DNA of 64,000 nt from Haemophilus parainfluenzae (GTDB lineage: Bacteria; Pseudomonadota; Gammaproteobacteria; Enterobacterales; Pasteurellaceae): the NCBI RefSeq assembly GCF_003252725.1, contig NZ_QEPO01000003.1, forward strand, positions 124,001 to 188,000. The letters run 5' to 3'. This document shows positions 18,209 to 28,381 of the stretch, one piece after another (the first letter of the stretch is position 1; each line of letters begins with the position of its first letter). A model generated the notes under the pieces. The model had not been told where the DNA came from and ran no database searches. It was given only the letters and a program-made list of their open reading frames with translations. The position numbers and the translations under genes are program-made.

Positions 18209-19067
18209 AAACGGCAATATTTTAAATACCATCAGCTCGTTATATCGTAGTTTAACGAAGACGGAAAAGAAAATTGCGGATGCAATTTTATTGAATCCCG
18301 ATCTTGCAGTGCAAGCTCCTTTAGCTGAAATTGCCGCTCATTTAGAAGTGGGGGAGGCGACCTTTGTGCGTTTTTGCCGTACTCTCGGCTTTAAAGGCTT
18401 CAGTGATTTTAAATTGGAATTATCCATCGAGCTTGCCACAAAAGATGGCAAAGATAATACCGTATTAGATTCAGATATTACCGATTCTGACAACTCATTG
18501 AATATTGCACATAAGCTGAAATCTGCCATCAATAACGTGATGGATGAAACCATTAATTTATTAGATTTTGAGCAGTTGGAAGAGGCAGTAAAAGCCATTC
18601 AACAAGCAAATCGTGTCTTTTTATTTGGTGTGGGCACATCCGGCATTACTGCGGAAGATGCCAAAAATAAATTGATGCGTATCGGTGTGCAAGTGGATGC
18701 GACAGGTAACAACCATTTTATGTATATGCAGGCATCGTTATTGACGAAAAAAGATGTGGCAATTGGTTTGAGCCATTCAGGTTATTCTCAAGAAACCACT
18801 CATACCATGAAAATCGCCAAAGAAAACGGTGCCAAAACCATTGCGATTACGCACAGTTTGCGTTCACCCATCACAGAATATGCTGATCTTGTTTTAGTGA
18901 ATGGGAATAAGCAAGGTAAGCTACAAGGCGACTCTATCGGCACGAAGATTGCTCAATTATTCGTATTAGATTTGATTTACGCTTTATTGGTACAGGCATC
19001 ACAGGAAAGTGCGGTCAAAATAAAGCAAAAAACATTAAATGTCATTTTAGAACAACGTATCAAATAG
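18201..19067 (+). CDS. siaR: NanR/SiaR, RpiR-family regulator of sialic acid genes
   Basis: A 288-residue transcription factor. The N-terminal RpiR helix-turn-helix (1-75) includes KTEKKIADAIL and EVGEATFVRFCRTLGFKGFSDFK. The C-terminal SIS sugar-phosphate-binding domain (about 125-265) includes VFLFGVGTSGITAEDA and GLSHSGYSQET. In H. influenzae the equivalent gene in this same operon position controls nan and transporter genes, with glucosamine-6-phosphate as co-effector (established knowledge). The likely binding sites are the two TGAA-N7-TTCA repeats between nagE and nanE. An uptake signal at 19008-19017 lies near its 3' end. Confidence 0.92.
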   Translation: MAKNGNILNTISSLYRSLTKTEKKIADAILLNPDLAVQAPLAEIAAHLEVGEATFVRFCRTLGFKGFSDFKLELSIELATKDGKDNTVLDSDITDSDNSLNIAHKLKSAINNVMDETINLLDFEQLEEAVKAIQQANRVFLFGVGTSGITAEDAKNKLMRIGVQVDATGNNHFMYMQASLLTKKDVAIGLSHSGYSQETTHTMKIAKENGAKTIAITHSLRSPITEYADLVLVNGNKQGKLQGDSIGTKIAQLFVLDLIYALLVQASQESAVKIKQKTLNVILEQRIK

Positions 19068-19076
19068 GAGAGAAAA

Positions 19077-19955
19077 ATGCGTAACTTAAAAGGTATTTTT
19101 AGTGCGTTATTAGTATCATTCAATGAAGATGGCTCTATCAATGAAAAAGGTTTGCGTGAAATCATTCGCTATAACATTGATAAGATGAAAATTGATGGTT
19201 TATATGTAGGCGGTTCAACAGGTGAAAACTTCATGCTTTCTACGGAAGAGAAAAAACAAATTTTCCGTATTGCGAAAGATGAAGCAAAAGACCAAGTCGC
19301 GCTAATCGCACAAGTGGGTAGTGTGAACTTACATGAAGCAGTGGAATTAGGTAAATATGCAACCGAATTAGGCTATGACAGTCTTTCTGCAGTAACCCCG
19401 TTCTACTATAAATTCAGCTTCCCTGAAATCAAACATTACTATGACACGATCATTGCTGAAACAGGCAATAATATGATTGTGTACTCAATTCCGTTCTTAA
19501 CAGGCGTGAATATGGGGATTGAGCAATTCGGCGAACTTTATAAAAACCCGAAAGTGCTTGGTGTTAAATTTACCGCTGGGGATTTATATTTATTAGAACG
19601 CTTGAAAAAAGCTTATCCAAATCACCTCATTTGGGCTGGTTTTGATGAAATGATGGTGCCGGCAGTCTCTCTCGGTGTAGATGGTGCAATTGGTAGTACA
19701 TTCAACGTAAACGGTGTGCGCGCAAGACAAATCTTTGAATTAACCAAACAAGGTAAATTGGCTGATGCACTTCAAGTTCAACACGTGACCAATGACCTTA
19801 TCGAAGGCATTTTAGCAAATGGCTTATATCTCACTATCAAAGAGTTATTGAAACTAGAGGGTGTGGATGCAGGTTATTGCCGGGAACCAATGACAGCAAA
19901 AGCAACACCAGAGCAATTAGCGAAAGCGAAAGAGTTAAAAGCAAAATATTTATAA
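19077..19955 (+). CDS. nanA: NanA, N-acetylneuraminate lyase
   Basis: Cleaves sialic acid (Neu5Ac) to ManNAc and pyruvate. The 292 residues belong to the DHDPS/NAL family: substrate loop GGSTGENF (about 43-50), the catalytic Tyr in VYSIPFLTG, and the Schiff-base Lys in GVKFTAGD (about 162-164). A GGAGAG site lies 8 bases upstream. It is fourth in the operon, 10 bases after siaR. A 90-base gap with an uptake signal separates it from nagB. Confidence 0.97.
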   Translation: MRNLKGIFSALLVSFNEDGSINEKGLREIIRYNIDKMKIDGLYVGGSTGENFMLSTEEKKQIFRIAKDEAKDQVALIAQVGSVNLHEAVELGKYATELGYDSLSAVTPFYYKFSFPEIKHYYDTIIAETGNNMIVYSIPFLTGVNMGIEQFGELYKNPKVLGVKFTAGDLYLLERLKKAYPNHLIWAGFDEMMVPAVSLGVDGAIGSTFNVNGVRARQIFELTKQGKLADALQVQHVTNDLIEGILANGLYLTIKELLKLEGVDAGYCREPMTAKATPEQLAKAKELKAKYL

Positions 19956-20045
19956 ATTAATGGAAAAGTGACCGCACTTACTTCTTTCCTCTCTCTATAG
20001 CGGGGAGGAAAGAGTGTCAGTGTGGTACGGATAAGGAAGGTTATT

Positions 20046-20849
20046 ATGCGTCTCATTCCTCTGAACAATGAACAACAAGTCAGCCGTTGGGCGGCGCGTC
20101 ATATTGCTGATCGAATTAATCATTTTAAACCTACAGCAGAACGTCCTTTTGTATTAGGTTTACCAACAGGCAGTACACCACTTAAGACCTATCAAGAATT
20201 GATTAAATTAAATCAAGCCGGAGAAGTGAGTTTTAAACATGTGGTGACCTTTAATATGGATGAATATGTGGGTTTGTCAAAAGAACATCCAGAAAGCTAT
20301 CACAGTTTTATGCATAATAATTTCTTCAATCATATTGATATTCAACCGCAAAATATCAATATTTTGAATGGTAACACAGCTGACCATGATGAAGAATGTC
20401 GTCGTTATGAAGAAAAAATTAAATCTTACGGCAAGATTCATTTGTTTATGGGCGGTGTAGGCGTTGACGGTCATATTGCCTTCAATGAGCCAGCGTCTTC
20501 TTTAAGTTCGCGTACCCGTATTAAAACCTTAACACCAGATACGATTATTGCGAATTCTCGTTTCTTTAATAACGATGTAAATCAAGTACCAAAATATGCT
20601 TTAACAATCGGTGTGGGTACATTACTTGATGCAGAAGAAGTAATGATTTTAGCAACAGGCCATAATAAAGCCTTAGCCGTGCAAGCTGCGGTAGAAGGCA
20701 GTATTAATCACCTTTGGACAGTAAGTGCCTTACAGCTCCATCGTCATTTTGTTTTAGTATGTGATGAGCCAGCACTGCAAGAATTAAAAGTGAAAACAGT
20801 GAAATATTTTACTGAATTGGAAAGCCGTGCGATTCATAGTGTGTTATAA
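20046..20849 (+). CDS. nagB: NagB, glucosamine-6-phosphate deaminase
   Basis: Turns glucosamine-6-P into fructose-6-P and ammonia, linking amino sugars to glycolysis. The ATG at 20046 (AAGGAAGG upstream) gives 267 residues beginning MRLIPLNN, as in the family. Motifs: [14 protein letters not shown] (phosphate site), FNMDEYVGL with the catalytic Asp, [14 protein letters not shown] with the second Asp and His, and the GHNKALAVQ segment. Its substrate is also the probable co-effector of the RpiR-family regulator of this operon. Confidence 0.97.
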   Translation: MRLIPLNNEQQVSRWAARHIADRINHFKPTAERPFVLGLPTGSTPLKTYQELIKLNQAGEVSFKHVVTFNMDEYVGLSKEHPESYHSFMHNNFFNHIDIQPQNINILNGNTADHDEECRRYEEKIKSYGKIHLFMGGVGVDGHIAFNEPASSLSSRTRIKTLTPDTIIANSRFFNNDVNQVPKYALTIGVGTLLDAEEVMILATGHNKALAVQAAVEGSINHLWTVSALQLHRHFVLVCDEPALQELKVKTVKYFTELESRAIHSVL

Positions 20850-20885
20850 GTGCGGTTAATTTTAATTGGATTTTAGGAAGGTATG

Positions 20886-22031
20886 ATGAAGTATGCATTG
20901 ATTAACAGCGTAATCTACACCAAAAATGAGGTGTTAAGAGATTATGCGGTGGTTATTGAAGGGGAATATATTCAATCCGTTATTCCACAAAGCGAATTAG
21001 AAAGTGGGATTAAAGCCATTGATTTAAAAGGGCATAATCTCACAGCTGGCTTTATTGATCTGCAATTAAATGGCTGCGGCGGCGTGATGTTTAACGATCA
21101 AACAAGCGTAGAAACATTAGAAATCATGCAAGCCACTAATTTGAAATCAGGCTGTACCAGTTTCTTACCAACGTTTATCACTGCACCAGATGAAGATATC
21201 AAACGTGCAGTAAATATTATGAGAGAGTATTTGAATAAGCATAAAAATCAAGCGCTTGGATTACACATCGAAGGTCCTTATTTAAGTATTGAGAAAAAAG
21301 GGGTGCACCGCCCAGAATATATCCGTGAAGCGACGCCTGAGATGAAAGATTTCTTATGTGATAATGCGGATGTTATCACCAAGCTTACCATTGCAGCTGA
21401 AAACCCAACGGTGCAATATATTCCTGATTTTGTGAAAGCAGGTATTATCGTGTCTATTGGGCATTCTAATGCGACTTATGAAGTGGCGAAAGCTGCCTTT
21501 CATAAAGGTGCGACTTTTGCGACTCACTTACACAATGCCATGTCGCCGATCAGCTCAGGACGTGCGATGGGTGTAGTTGGTGCGGTATTAGACTCCGATG
21601 TTTACACAGGCATTATTGTAGATGGCGTGCATGTGAATTTTGGTAATGTTCGCTTAGATAAAAAAGCGAAAGGTGACAAACTTTGTATCGTGACCGATTC
21701 TCTTGCTGCTGCAGGTGCGCCACCTGAATTGGAAACCTTCACTTTTGTAGGAAAACCGATTTATGTGAAAGAAGGTCGTTGCTACGATGCGAATGGTACG
21801 ATTGCAGGTGCATCAATTACCATGATGGAATCCATCAAAAATGCTGTGGAGTATGTGGAAATTCCATTAGCAGAAGCAATTCGTATGAGTAATCTTTACC
21901 CAGCAAGAGCTATTGGCGTAGATGATCGTTTAGGCTCAGTTGAAGCTGGTAAGGTAGCGAACTTGGCGGTGTTCACAAAAGATTATGATGTGATTGGTAC
22001 CGTATTGAATGGTGAATGGAAACCAAACTAA
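20886..22031 (+). CDS. nagA: NagA, N-acetylglucosamine-6-phosphate deacetylase
   Basis: Removes acetate from GlcNAc-6-P to give glucosamine-6-P for NagB. Two adjacent ATGs exist; the second (20886) sits 5 bases from AGGAAG and is preferred. Length 381. Motifs: GFIDLQLNGCGGVMFND, the metal Glu in LGLHIEGPYLS, ATHLHNAM with the His pair, GIIVDGVHV, and the catalytic Asp in IVTDSLAAAG. Last gene of the operon, followed by a terminator. Confidence 0.97.
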   Translation: MKYALINSVIYTKNEVLRDYAVVIEGEYIQSVIPQSELESGIKAIDLKGHNLTAGFIDLQLNGCGGVMFNDQTSVETLEIMQATNLKSGCTSFLPTFITAPDEDIKRAVNIMREYLNKHKNQALGLHIEGPYLSIEKKGVHRPEYIREATPEMKDFLCDNADVITKLTIAAENPTVQYIPDFVKAGIIVSIGHSNATYEVAKAAFHKGATFATHLHNAMSPISSGRAMGVVGAVLDSDVYTGIIVDGVHVNFGNVRLDKKAKGDKLCIVTDSLAAAGAPPELETFTFVGKPIYVKEGRCYDANGTIAGASITMMESIKNAVEYVEIPLAEAIRMSNLYPARAIGVDDRLGSVEAGKVANLAVFTKDYDVIGTVLNGEWKPN

Positions 22032-22063
22032 AGTGCGGTCAAAAATAGCATTGTTTTAAACGT

Positions 22064-22097
22064 AATCCGATCCTTAAACCGATCGGATTATTTTTTA
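22064..22097. terminator. Terminator between nagA and recF
   Basis: TAATCCGATC pairs with GATCGGATTA around a short loop, followed by TTTTTT. The T-run overlaps the recF stop codon region (22095-22097). Confidence 0.85.
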
Positions 22098-23177
22098 TGG
22101 TTGCAATTCGGTGATCTTACCGGTATCCACTTGGAACAATTTTCCTTTTTCCACTTGCATCTCTTTGAGTTGACCTTGAGTGATGGCAGTAACAAAGACT
22201 TGAGATCCACTTTGTTGCAAGCGTTCAGCTAGAAGCGCACGTTTATGTTGATCCAATTCAGAGGCAAAGTCATCAATTAAAAAGATACAATGACGTTGTT
22301 TTTGAATCATTAAGTGTTCACCTTGGGCTAAACGTAGCGCACACATCAATAATTTTAATTGACCGCGAGAGAGTACATCTTCCACGGGGAGCCCATTGGC
22401 TTTAAAGCGGAAATCGGCTTTTTGTGGACCTGAAACCGTATAGCCAATGGCTTTATCTCGCTCAAAGTTTTGCGCCAATAATTCTCCATATTCTGTCTCT
22501 TTCTCCCAGCCTTGATGAAAGCTCACAGTAATTTCTAATTCAGGTAAAAATAACTGGCAGGTTTTTTCGATCTCAGGACGTAAGGCTTCTGCATATTCAG
22601 CGCGCCAATCACTCACTTGATGGGCTAATTTAGCTAATTTAATGTCCCATATTTTTATTGCAGAATAAGGCTGGTTTTGACTGAGTGCGGCATTTCGTTG
22701 TTTTAATAAACGGTTTAAGGCAACCCAAGAGGAATGAAAGCTATTATGGTGGTGGAATAAACCCCAATCTAAAAATGCACGTCGAAAACTTGGCCCACCG
22801 TTTAATAGGGTAAGTCCTTCAGGCGTAATTAATTGCATGGGTAAAAGGTGAGCTAGATCGGCAATTTTATTACCGTCTTCACCATTTATTTTCGCAATGG
22901 TATTACCTTGACGAAGTTTTTGTAAGCCAACAGACCATTGATGCTGGCTTTCTTGAATTTGTCCAAAAAGCGTGAAATGAGGTTCGTCGTAAGAAATGAT
23001 GCGATTTGCGACCGCACTTTTGAAAGAGCGCCCATGTCCGAGATAAAAAATGGCTTCTAATAAGCTTGTTTTTCCGCTGCCGTTGTTGCCGACTAAAAAG
23101 TTAAAGCCGTGATCAAATTCAAGATCCACGGCATTTAAATTTCTAAATTTTTCAACAATTAAGCGAGAAATGGCCAT
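22095..23177 (-). CDS. recF: RecF, gap-repair recombination protein
   Basis: An SMC-like ATPase that loads RecA at single-strand gaps with RecO and RecR. The 360 residues show Walker A GNNGSGKTSLLEA (about 30-42), the ABC-type signature LSRGQLKLLMCAL (about 275) and Walker B FLIDDFASELD (about 299). Its start lies five bases after the dnaN stop, completing the classical dnaA-dnaN-recF operon. An uptake signal lies within it near 23010. Confidence 0.97.
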   Translation of the reverse strand: MAISRLIVEKFRNLNAVDLEFDHGFNFLVGNNGSGKTSLLEAIFYLGHGRSFKSAVANRIISYDEPHFTLFGQIQESQHQWSVGLQKLRQGNTIAKINGEDGNKIADLAHLLPMQLITPEGLTLLNGGPSFRRAFLDWGLFHHHNSFHSSWVALNRLLKQRNAALSQNQPYSAIKIWDIKLAKLAHQVSDWRAEYAEALRPEIEKTCQLFLPELEITVSFHQGWEKETEYGELLAQNFERDKAIGYTVSGPQKADFRFKANGLPVEDVLSRGQLKLLMCALRLAQGEHLMIQKQRHCIFLIDDFASELDQHKRALLAERLQQSGSQVFVTAITQGQLKEMQVEKGKLFQVDTGKITELQP

Positions 23178-23182
23178 TATTT

Positions 23183-24283
23183 TTAGAGGCGCATTGGCAT
23201 AATGACGTATTCTGCGCTTGCATCATCGCTGTTTTCAATTAAGCAGCTTGATGACGCATCTGTGAGGCGAATACGTACTTGTTGGCATTTTAAGGCATTT
23301 AATACATCTAAAATGTAAGTCACATTAAAGCCCACTTCCATTTCTTCACCTTGATAATTCACATCCACGATTTCTTCTGCCACTTCGTGTTCTGGGTTAG
23401 ATGCGGTAATTTTAAGTTGGTTTTCACTTAAGTTTAAACGCACGCTACGTACACGTTCATTTGAAAGGATAGATGCACGAACAAAAGCTTGTTTTAAGGT
23501 TTCCCAGTTACCTTCTACGATACGAGTTGCATTACGTGGTAATACACGACGATAATCAGGGAAGCGACCATCAATGAGTTTTGAGGTAAACACTATGTGG
23601 TTTAAGTGGATACGAAGATTATTCGTGCCAATTTGCAAACGAGCAAGTTCGTCACTGCTTTCTAATAGGCGATTCAATTCTAATACACCTTTACGAGGGA
23701 GAATAACTGAATGAGTTTGCAGATCTTGATCTAATTCGATCGTGCAAACCGCAAGACGGTGACCGTCAGTGGCAACAGTACGTAATAAATTACCTTCTGT
23801 TTCAAATTTCATGCCGTTTAAGAAATAACGAGCATCCTGGTTTGCCATTGAAAATTGGGTTGCTTCAATTAAGCGACGCAAGGTGCTTTGCGGTAAGGCA
23901 AAATCCACTTCAGATTGCCAATCCGTTAGATTTGGATATTCTTCAGCAGGCAGAGTAGTGAGATTAAACTTACTGCGGCCTGATTCTACAATGGCGCGAT
24001 CTTCTTCAAAGGTAACTGTAATTTCAAATTCATCTGATAGCGTGCGGCAAATATCTAAGAATTTTTTAGCCGGAATGGTGAAAGCGCCATCAGCGCTTGA
24101 AGAAGAAAGTTGAGTATAGCTAGAAAGCTCAACTTCAAGGTCTGTACCTGTAATGGTTAAACGGTTATCTTCAATTTGTAATAACACGTTATTTAATACA
24201 GGAATATTCGGACGATTGCTTAATACGCCACAAACTTGCTGTAAGGGTTTTAATAGATTTTCTCTTGAAATGCTAAATTGCAT
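23183..24283 (-). CDS. dnaN: DnaN, DNA polymerase III beta sliding clamp
   Basis: The ring-shaped dimer that tethers Pol III and other proteins to DNA. There are two tandem ATGs; the second (24283) lies 6 bases from GGAG and gives 366 residues, the E. coli length, starting MQFSISRENLLKPLQQV. The three clamp subdomains are complete, ending YVIMPMRL, the conserved C-terminus (E. coli VVMPMRL). It follows dnaA by 10 bases. Confidence 0.98.
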   Translation of the reverse strand: MQFSISRENLLKPLQQVCGVLSNRPNIPVLNNVLLQIEDNRLTITGTDLEVELSSYTQLSSSSADGAFTIPAKKFLDICRTLSDEFEITVTFEEDRAIVESGRSKFNLTTLPAEEYPNLTDWQSEVDFALPQSTLRRLIEATQFSMANQDARYFLNGMKFETEGNLLRTVATDGHRLAVCTIELDQDLQTHSVILPRKGVLELNRLLESSDELARLQIGTNNLRIHLNHIVFTSKLIDGRFPDYRRVLPRNATRIVEGNWETLKQAFVRASILSNERVRSVRLNLSENQLKITASNPEHEVAEEIVDVNYQGEEMEVGFNVTYILDVLNALKCQQVRIRLTDASSSCLIENSDDASAEYVIMPMRL

Positions 24284-24293
24284 CATTGGCTCC

Positions 24294-25661
24294 TTATGCA
24301 GATAATGTGCGAATTAAATTCGCCCAATCTTCTTGAATACTGCTGTCTTTTTCACGGAATTTTGGCACTTCACGGCAGGCATTTAAGACTGTCGTGTGAT
24401 CGCGTTCAAAGGCACGGCCAATTTCCGGTAAGCTTTTATTGGTTAATTCTTTTGCTAACGCCATCGCAACTTGACGAGGGCGAGTAACTGATCTCGCTCT
24501 GCTTTTTGATTTTAAATCAGCCACTTTAATTCGATAGTATTCTGCCACGACTTTCTGAATGTTTTCAATGGTTACCAAACGTTCTTGTAAGGCAAGAATA
24601 TCTTTTAATGTGTCACGCACAAAATCAATATCAATGTGACCACCTTTGAAGTCTTGCATCGCTTTCACACGGTTTAACGCACCTTCTAATTCACGAACAT
24701 TGGTGCGTAAGCGTTGGGCAATAAAGAATGCCACTTCTTCTGGCAGATCCATATGATGTTCTTCTGCTTTTTTCAGTAAAATCGCAACACGAGTTTCTAA
24801 ATCAGGTGGTTCAATAGCAGTGGTTAAACCCCAACCGAAACGAGATTTTAGGCGTTCTTCAATTTTCTCAATTTCTTTTGGATAGCGGTCAGAGGTCAAA
24901 ATAATTTGACGGCCGGTTTCAAATAAATTATTGAAAATATGGAAAAATTCTTCTTGTGTTTTTTCTTTTTCAGCAAAGAATTGAATATCATCCACTAATA
25001 ATGCATCAAGAGAACGATAGAATTTTTTAAATTGATCCATTTTATTATCACGCATCGCTTTTACCATGTGTTGCATAAAATTATTAGCATGGATATAAAG
25101 CACGCGGGCATTCGGTTTATTCGCTAAAATGCCATTACCGATTGCGTGTAATAAGTGGGTTTTACCTAAACCTGTACCCCCATATAAAAAGAATGGGTTT
25201 GCTGTTGGTTCACCTGGTGCGAGAGCGAGTTTTTGACCTACGGCACGGGCGAGTTGGTTTGATTTACCTTCAACAAAGTTTTCAAATAAATGCTTACGAT
25301 TTAGGTGCGATTCAAATTTGCTTGGTGCATCAGATTCTTGCTGAAAACTGACCGCACTTTCTTGATGATTAACTGTTTGAGTTGGGGCCGATTCAACAGC
25401 TTTTGGAGCAGGTTTTACCCCTTCTTTTACGATAATGTGTAAATTTGGATTTTTAGCAAGGGCTTGGCAAATTTGATGAATTTGAGCCAAATAATGATTT
25501 TCCACCCAGCTTTTTACAAACATATTGGACGCATATAACACCACTTGATTTTGCGAGATTACATCCGCTTGTAGTGGGCGTAACCAAGTGCTGAGATCCA
25601 TCGGAGAAACCTGATCTTGTAGTTGTGATAAGCAATCTTGCCATAGGGTAGAAAGGCTCAC
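24294..25661 (-). CDS. dnaA: DnaA, chromosomal replication initiator
   Basis: Binds DnaA boxes and melts the origin. GTG start at 25661, as in E. coli, with AAGGAT upstream; 455 residues. Domain I (1-80) is the DnaB/HU contact region. Domain II is a short linker (81-120) where an uptake signal encodes ESAVS. Domain III is the AAA+ core with Walker [13 protein letters not shown] (160-171), Walker [10 protein letters not shown] and the sensor 1 segment. Domain IV carries [21 protein letters not shown], the DnaA signature helix-turn-helix. Confidence 0.98.
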   Translation of the reverse strand: MSLSTLWQDCLSQLQDQVSPMDLSTWLRPLQADVISQNQVVLYASNMFVKSWVENHYLAQIHQICQALAKNPNLHIIVKEGVKPAPKAVESAPTQTVNHQESAVSFQQESDAPSKFESHLNRKHLFENFVEGKSNQLARAVGQKLALAPGEPTANPFFLYGGTGLGKTHLLHAIGNGILANKPNARVLYIHANNFMQHMVKAMRDNKMDQFKKFYRSLDALLVDDIQFFAEKEKTQEEFFHIFNNLFETGRQIILTSDRYPKEIEKIEERLKSRFGWGLTTAIEPPDLETRVAILLKKAEEHHMDLPEEVAFFIAQRLRTNVRELEGALNRVKAMQDFKGGHIDIDFVRDTLKDILALQERLVTIENIQKVVAEYYRIKVADLKSKSRARSVTRPRQVAMALAKELTNKSLPEIGRAFERDHTTVLNACREVPKFREKDSSIQEDWANLIRTLSA

Positions 25662-25677
25662 GATAAATTATCCTTAT

Positions 25678-25706
25678 GTTATATGCGTATAAAATAAAAG
25701 CCGCAA
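25678..25706 (-). promoter_or_regulatory. Candidate dnaA promoter
   Basis: On the minus strand TTGCGG (25706-25701), 17 bases, TATAAC (25683-25678). The -35 overlaps an uptake signal. No clear DnaA box (TTATCCACA) is seen in the 318-base dnaA-rpmH gap; the nearest, TTATCCTTA at 25669-25677, has two mismatches. Confidence 0.5.
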
Positions 25707-25792
25707 AAGTGCGGTTAAAAATCGAAGAGAATTTTACAATAATTTAGGCAAAAGATCTTCTGTTGCCCATCAAAAAAAGACAAAAAGGTTGC

Positions 25793-25820
25793 TTGAGATT
25801 TTGCCCAAAATCCGTATAAT
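25793..25820 (+). promoter_or_regulatory. Promoter of rpmH-rnpA
   Basis: TTGAGA (25793-25798), 16 bases, TATAAT (25815-25820). Predicted start near 25827, giving a leader of about 150 bases before rpmH. The sequence resembles the rpmBG promoter (TTGAGA/TATAAT), as expected for ribosomal protein genes. Confidence 0.8.
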
Positions 25821-25979
25821 CCCCACGATTTTAGAAGAAACGGAAGATTATTTCGGAATTTTCTCTTTTCTTATTTGACGAAAGCCCAATTTATGATTAA
25901 AATTGCGGTCTATTTTTTATAACCCTTGTTGTGTTTTGAATATCAAAACAGTAAACCATTTTGATTTAGGTAGATTACA

Positions 25980-26114
25980 ATGAAACGTACATTTCAACCT
26001 TCTGTATTAAAACGTAGCCGTACTCACGGTTTCCGTGCTCGTATGGCAACTAAAAACGGCCGTCAAGTTTTAGCTCGTCGTCGTGCTAAAGGTCGTAAGA
26101 GTTTATCTGCATAA
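25980..26114 (+). CDS. rpmH: Ribosomal protein bL34
   Basis: Forty-four residues, [20 protein letters not shown] ... GRKSLSA, the full length and sequence pattern of bL34 of the large ribosomal subunit. The start codon is the ATG at 25980. It is followed after 12 bases by rnpA, the universal pairing at this locus, and lies back-to-back with dnaA. Confidence 0.98.
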
Positions 26115-26126
26115 TCACCTCTTTTA

Positions 26127-26495
26127 GTGATTAAGCTAAACTTCTCTCGGGAGTTACGATTGTTAACTCCCGCTCAATTCAAAAATGTCTTCGAACAACC
26201 GTTTCGAGCAAGCACCCCTGAAATTACCATTCTCGCACGCAAAAATAATCTTGAGCATCCACGCTTAGGTTTAACTGTGGCTAAAAAACATCTTAAACGA
26301 GCACATGATCGTAATCGTATTAAACGTTTAGTTCGTGAAAGTTTTCGTTTATCTCAACATAATTTGCCTTCTTGTGATTTTGTCTTTGTGGCGAAACGTG
26401 GCATTGGTCAGCTTGATAATAAAACGTTTTTACAAACTTTGGATAAATTATGGGCACGTCACATTCGTTTGGCACAAAAATCCTCATCGCTTTAA
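26127..26495 (+). CDS. rnpA: RnpA, protein component of RNase P
   Basis: Binds the RNase P RNA and helps recognise the tRNA 5' leader. 122 residues from a GTG start ([18 protein letters not shown]). The family RNR motif is clear: [18 protein letters not shown] (about 58-75). The RNA subunit is encoded elsewhere. The last 46 bases overlap yidD in another frame. Confidence 0.97.
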   Translation: MIKLNFSRELRLLTPAQFKNVFEQPFRASTPEITILARKNNLEHPRLGLTVAKKHLKRAHDRNRIKRLVRESFRLSQHNLPSCDFVFVAKRGIGQLDNKTFLQTLDKLWARHIRLAQKSSSL

Positions 26496-26713
26496 TTAAG
26501 TTTTATCAAGTAGCGATTAGCCCTTTAATCGGGCCCCGTTGTCGTTTTGTGCCAACCTGTTCTTGTTATGGTATTGAGGCGTTAAAAACACATGGATTGT
26601 TAAAAGGTAGTTGGCTTACGCTAAAACGTGTATTAAAATGTCACCCCTTAAGCGCCGGTGGATTCGATCCTGTTCCGCCGAAAAAGATTAATAATAACGA
26701 TGAGAAAAAATAA
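26450..26713 (+). CDS. yidD: YidD, membrane protein insertion efficiency factor
   Basis: An 87-residue UPF0161 protein thought to assist YidC-dependent insertion. Family features: [18 protein letters not shown], then [10 protein letters not shown], and a C-terminal [18 protein letters not shown], giving four conserved cysteines. It overlaps rnpA by 46 bases, and its stop shares an A with the yidC ATG (TAATG), the standard rnpA-yidD-yidC layout. Confidence 0.95.
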   Translation: MGTSHSFGTKILIALIKFYQVAISPLIGPRCRFVPTCSCYGIEALKTHGLLKGSWLTLKRVLKCHPLSAGGFDPVPPKKINNNDEKK

Positions 26714-28341
26714 TGGACTCAAGACGTAGCCTATTAGTGCTTGCACTACTCTTTATTTCTTTCCTTGTTTATCAGCAATGGCAACTTGATAAAAATCCAC
26801 CTGTTCAACAACAGACCACGGAACAAACAACAGCCGCCTCTTCTGATGTCCCGGCAAGTTCTTCTTCATCTGCCGAAGTAGTGGCAGACTCACAAACAAA
26901 AGGTCAAATTATCACATTAGAAAATGATGTACTCCGTTTGAAAGTGGATACATTAGGTGGTGATGTAATCAGTTCTGAACTATTAAAATATGATGCAGAA
27001 TTAGGTTCAAAAGAACCTTTCGTCTTGTTAAAAGATACAAACGAGCATGTTTACATTGCACAAAGCGGTTTAATTGGTAAAAACGGGATCGATACAAAAG
27101 CAGGTCGCGCGCAATATCAAGTTACTGGCGACAATTTCAAATTAGCAGAAGGTCAAAATGAACTTTCAGTGCCATTAACATTTGAAAAAGATGGTGTGAC
27201 TTATCGTAAAATCTTTGTATTAAAACGCGATAGCTATGATGTAGGTGTTAATTTTGAAATTGTGAACCAAAGTGGTAGCACAATTGAAGTTGAACCTTAC
27301 GGCCAATTAAAACATACATTAGTTGAAAGCAGCGGTAACGTGGCAATGCCTACTTATACCGGTGGTGCATATTCTTCTTCTGAAACAAATTACAAAAAAT
27401 ACAGCTTCAGCGATATGAAAGACAAAAATCTTTCTATCGATACCAAAGCAGGTTGGGTTGCTATTTTACAACACTATTTCGTATCAGCTTGGATCCCAAA
27501 TCAAGATGTAAATAACCAACTTTATAGTATTACAGACAGCAAAAATAACGTTGCGTCTATTGGTTATCGTGGTCCAGTAGTATCTGTTCCAGCGGGTGCA
27601 ACAGAAACAATTACCAGCTCATTATGGACTGGTCCAAAATTACAAAACAAAATGGCTGAAGTGGCTAACCACTTAGACTTGACTGTAGATTACGGTTGGG
27701 CATGGTTTATCGCGAAACCATTATTCTGGTTATTAACGTTCATTCAAAGTATTGTATCTAACTGGGGTGTGGCAATTATTTGTGTCACCTTAGTGGTGAA
27801 AGCGATTTTATATCCGCTTACAAAAGCACAATACACTTCTATGGCGAAAATGCGTATGTTGCAACCGAAAATGCAAGAAATGCGTGAACGTTTTGGTGAT
27901 GATCGCCAACGTATGAGCCAAGAAATGATGAAACTTTATAAAGAAGAAAAAGTGAATCCACTTGGCGGTTGCTTACCATTAATCCTTCAAATGCCAATTT
28001 TTATCGCATTATACTGGACGTTTATGGAAGCGGTTGAACTTCGTCATGCGCCATTCTTTGGTTGGATTCAAGATTTATCGGCACAAGACCCTTACTACAT
28101 TCTCCCAATCTTAATGGGCGGATCAATGTTCTTGTTACAAAAAATGTCACCGACACCAGTTGCAGATCCAATGCAACAAAAGGTGATGAACTTCATGCCG
28201 TTGATCTTCATGTTCTTCTTCCTCTGGTTCCCGGCAGGTCTAGTACTTTACTGGTTAGTGTCTAACTTAATCACTATCGTACAACAACAAATGATCTACC
28301 GTGGTTTAGAGAAAAAAGGGTTACATACCCGTAAAAAATAA
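26713..28341 (+). CDS. yidC: YidC, inner-membrane protein insertase
   Basis: Inserts and folds membrane proteins, alone or with SecYEG. 542 residues: an N-terminal signal anchor (residues 6-22), a Ser/Thr/Gln-rich linker, a large periplasmic beta-sandwich domain (about 55-330), then five conserved membrane segments in the insertase core (about 345-530), including the cytoplasmic coiled region [19 protein letters not shown] and [22 protein letters not shown] basic tail ([12 protein letters not shown]) ends the protein, as usual for ribosome contact. A terminator follows after 5 bases. Confidence 0.97.
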   Translation: MDSRRSLLVLALLFISFLVYQQWQLDKNPPVQQQTTEQTTAASSDVPASSSSSAEVVADSQTKGQIITLENDVLRLKVDTLGGDVISSELLKYDAELGSKEPFVLLKDTNEHVYIAQSGLIGKNGIDTKAGRAQYQVTGDNFKLAEGQNELSVPLTFEKDGVTYRKIFVLKRDSYDVGVNFEIVNQSGSTIEVEPYGQLKHTLVESSGNVAMPTYTGGAYSSSETNYKKYSFSDMKDKNLSIDTKAGWVAILQHYFVSAWIPNQDVNNQLYSITDSKNNVASIGYRGPVVSVPAGATETITSSLWTGPKLQNKMAEVANHLDLTVDYGWAWFIAKPLFWLLTFIQSIVSNWGVAIICVTLVVKAILYPLTKAQYTSMAKMRMLQPKMQEMRERFGDDRQRMSQEMMKLYKEEKVNPLGGCLPLILQMPIFIALYWTFMEAVELRHAPFFGWIQDLSAQDPYYILPILMGGSMFLLQKMSPTPVADPMQQKVMNFMPLIFMFFFLWFPAGLVLYWLVSNLITIVQQQMIYRGLEKKGLHTRKK

Positions 28342-28346
28342 TCACT

Positions 28347-28372
28347 AACCGCACCTTTGGGTGCGGTTTTTA
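28347..28372 (+). terminator. Terminator after yidC
   Basis: AACCGCACC, loop TTTG, GGTGCGGTT followed by TTTA: a 9-bp stem built from sequences close to the uptake signal. Confidence 0.85.
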
Positions 28373-28381
28373 CATATATTT

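Noticed and set aside
25669-25677. TTATCCTTA as a DnaA box before dnaA
   Set aside because: Two mismatches in the critical half and it overlaps the ribosome site region.
26450-26495. Overlap of rnpA and yidD as a frameshift
   Set aside because: Both proteins are complete, and this overlap is usual at this locus.
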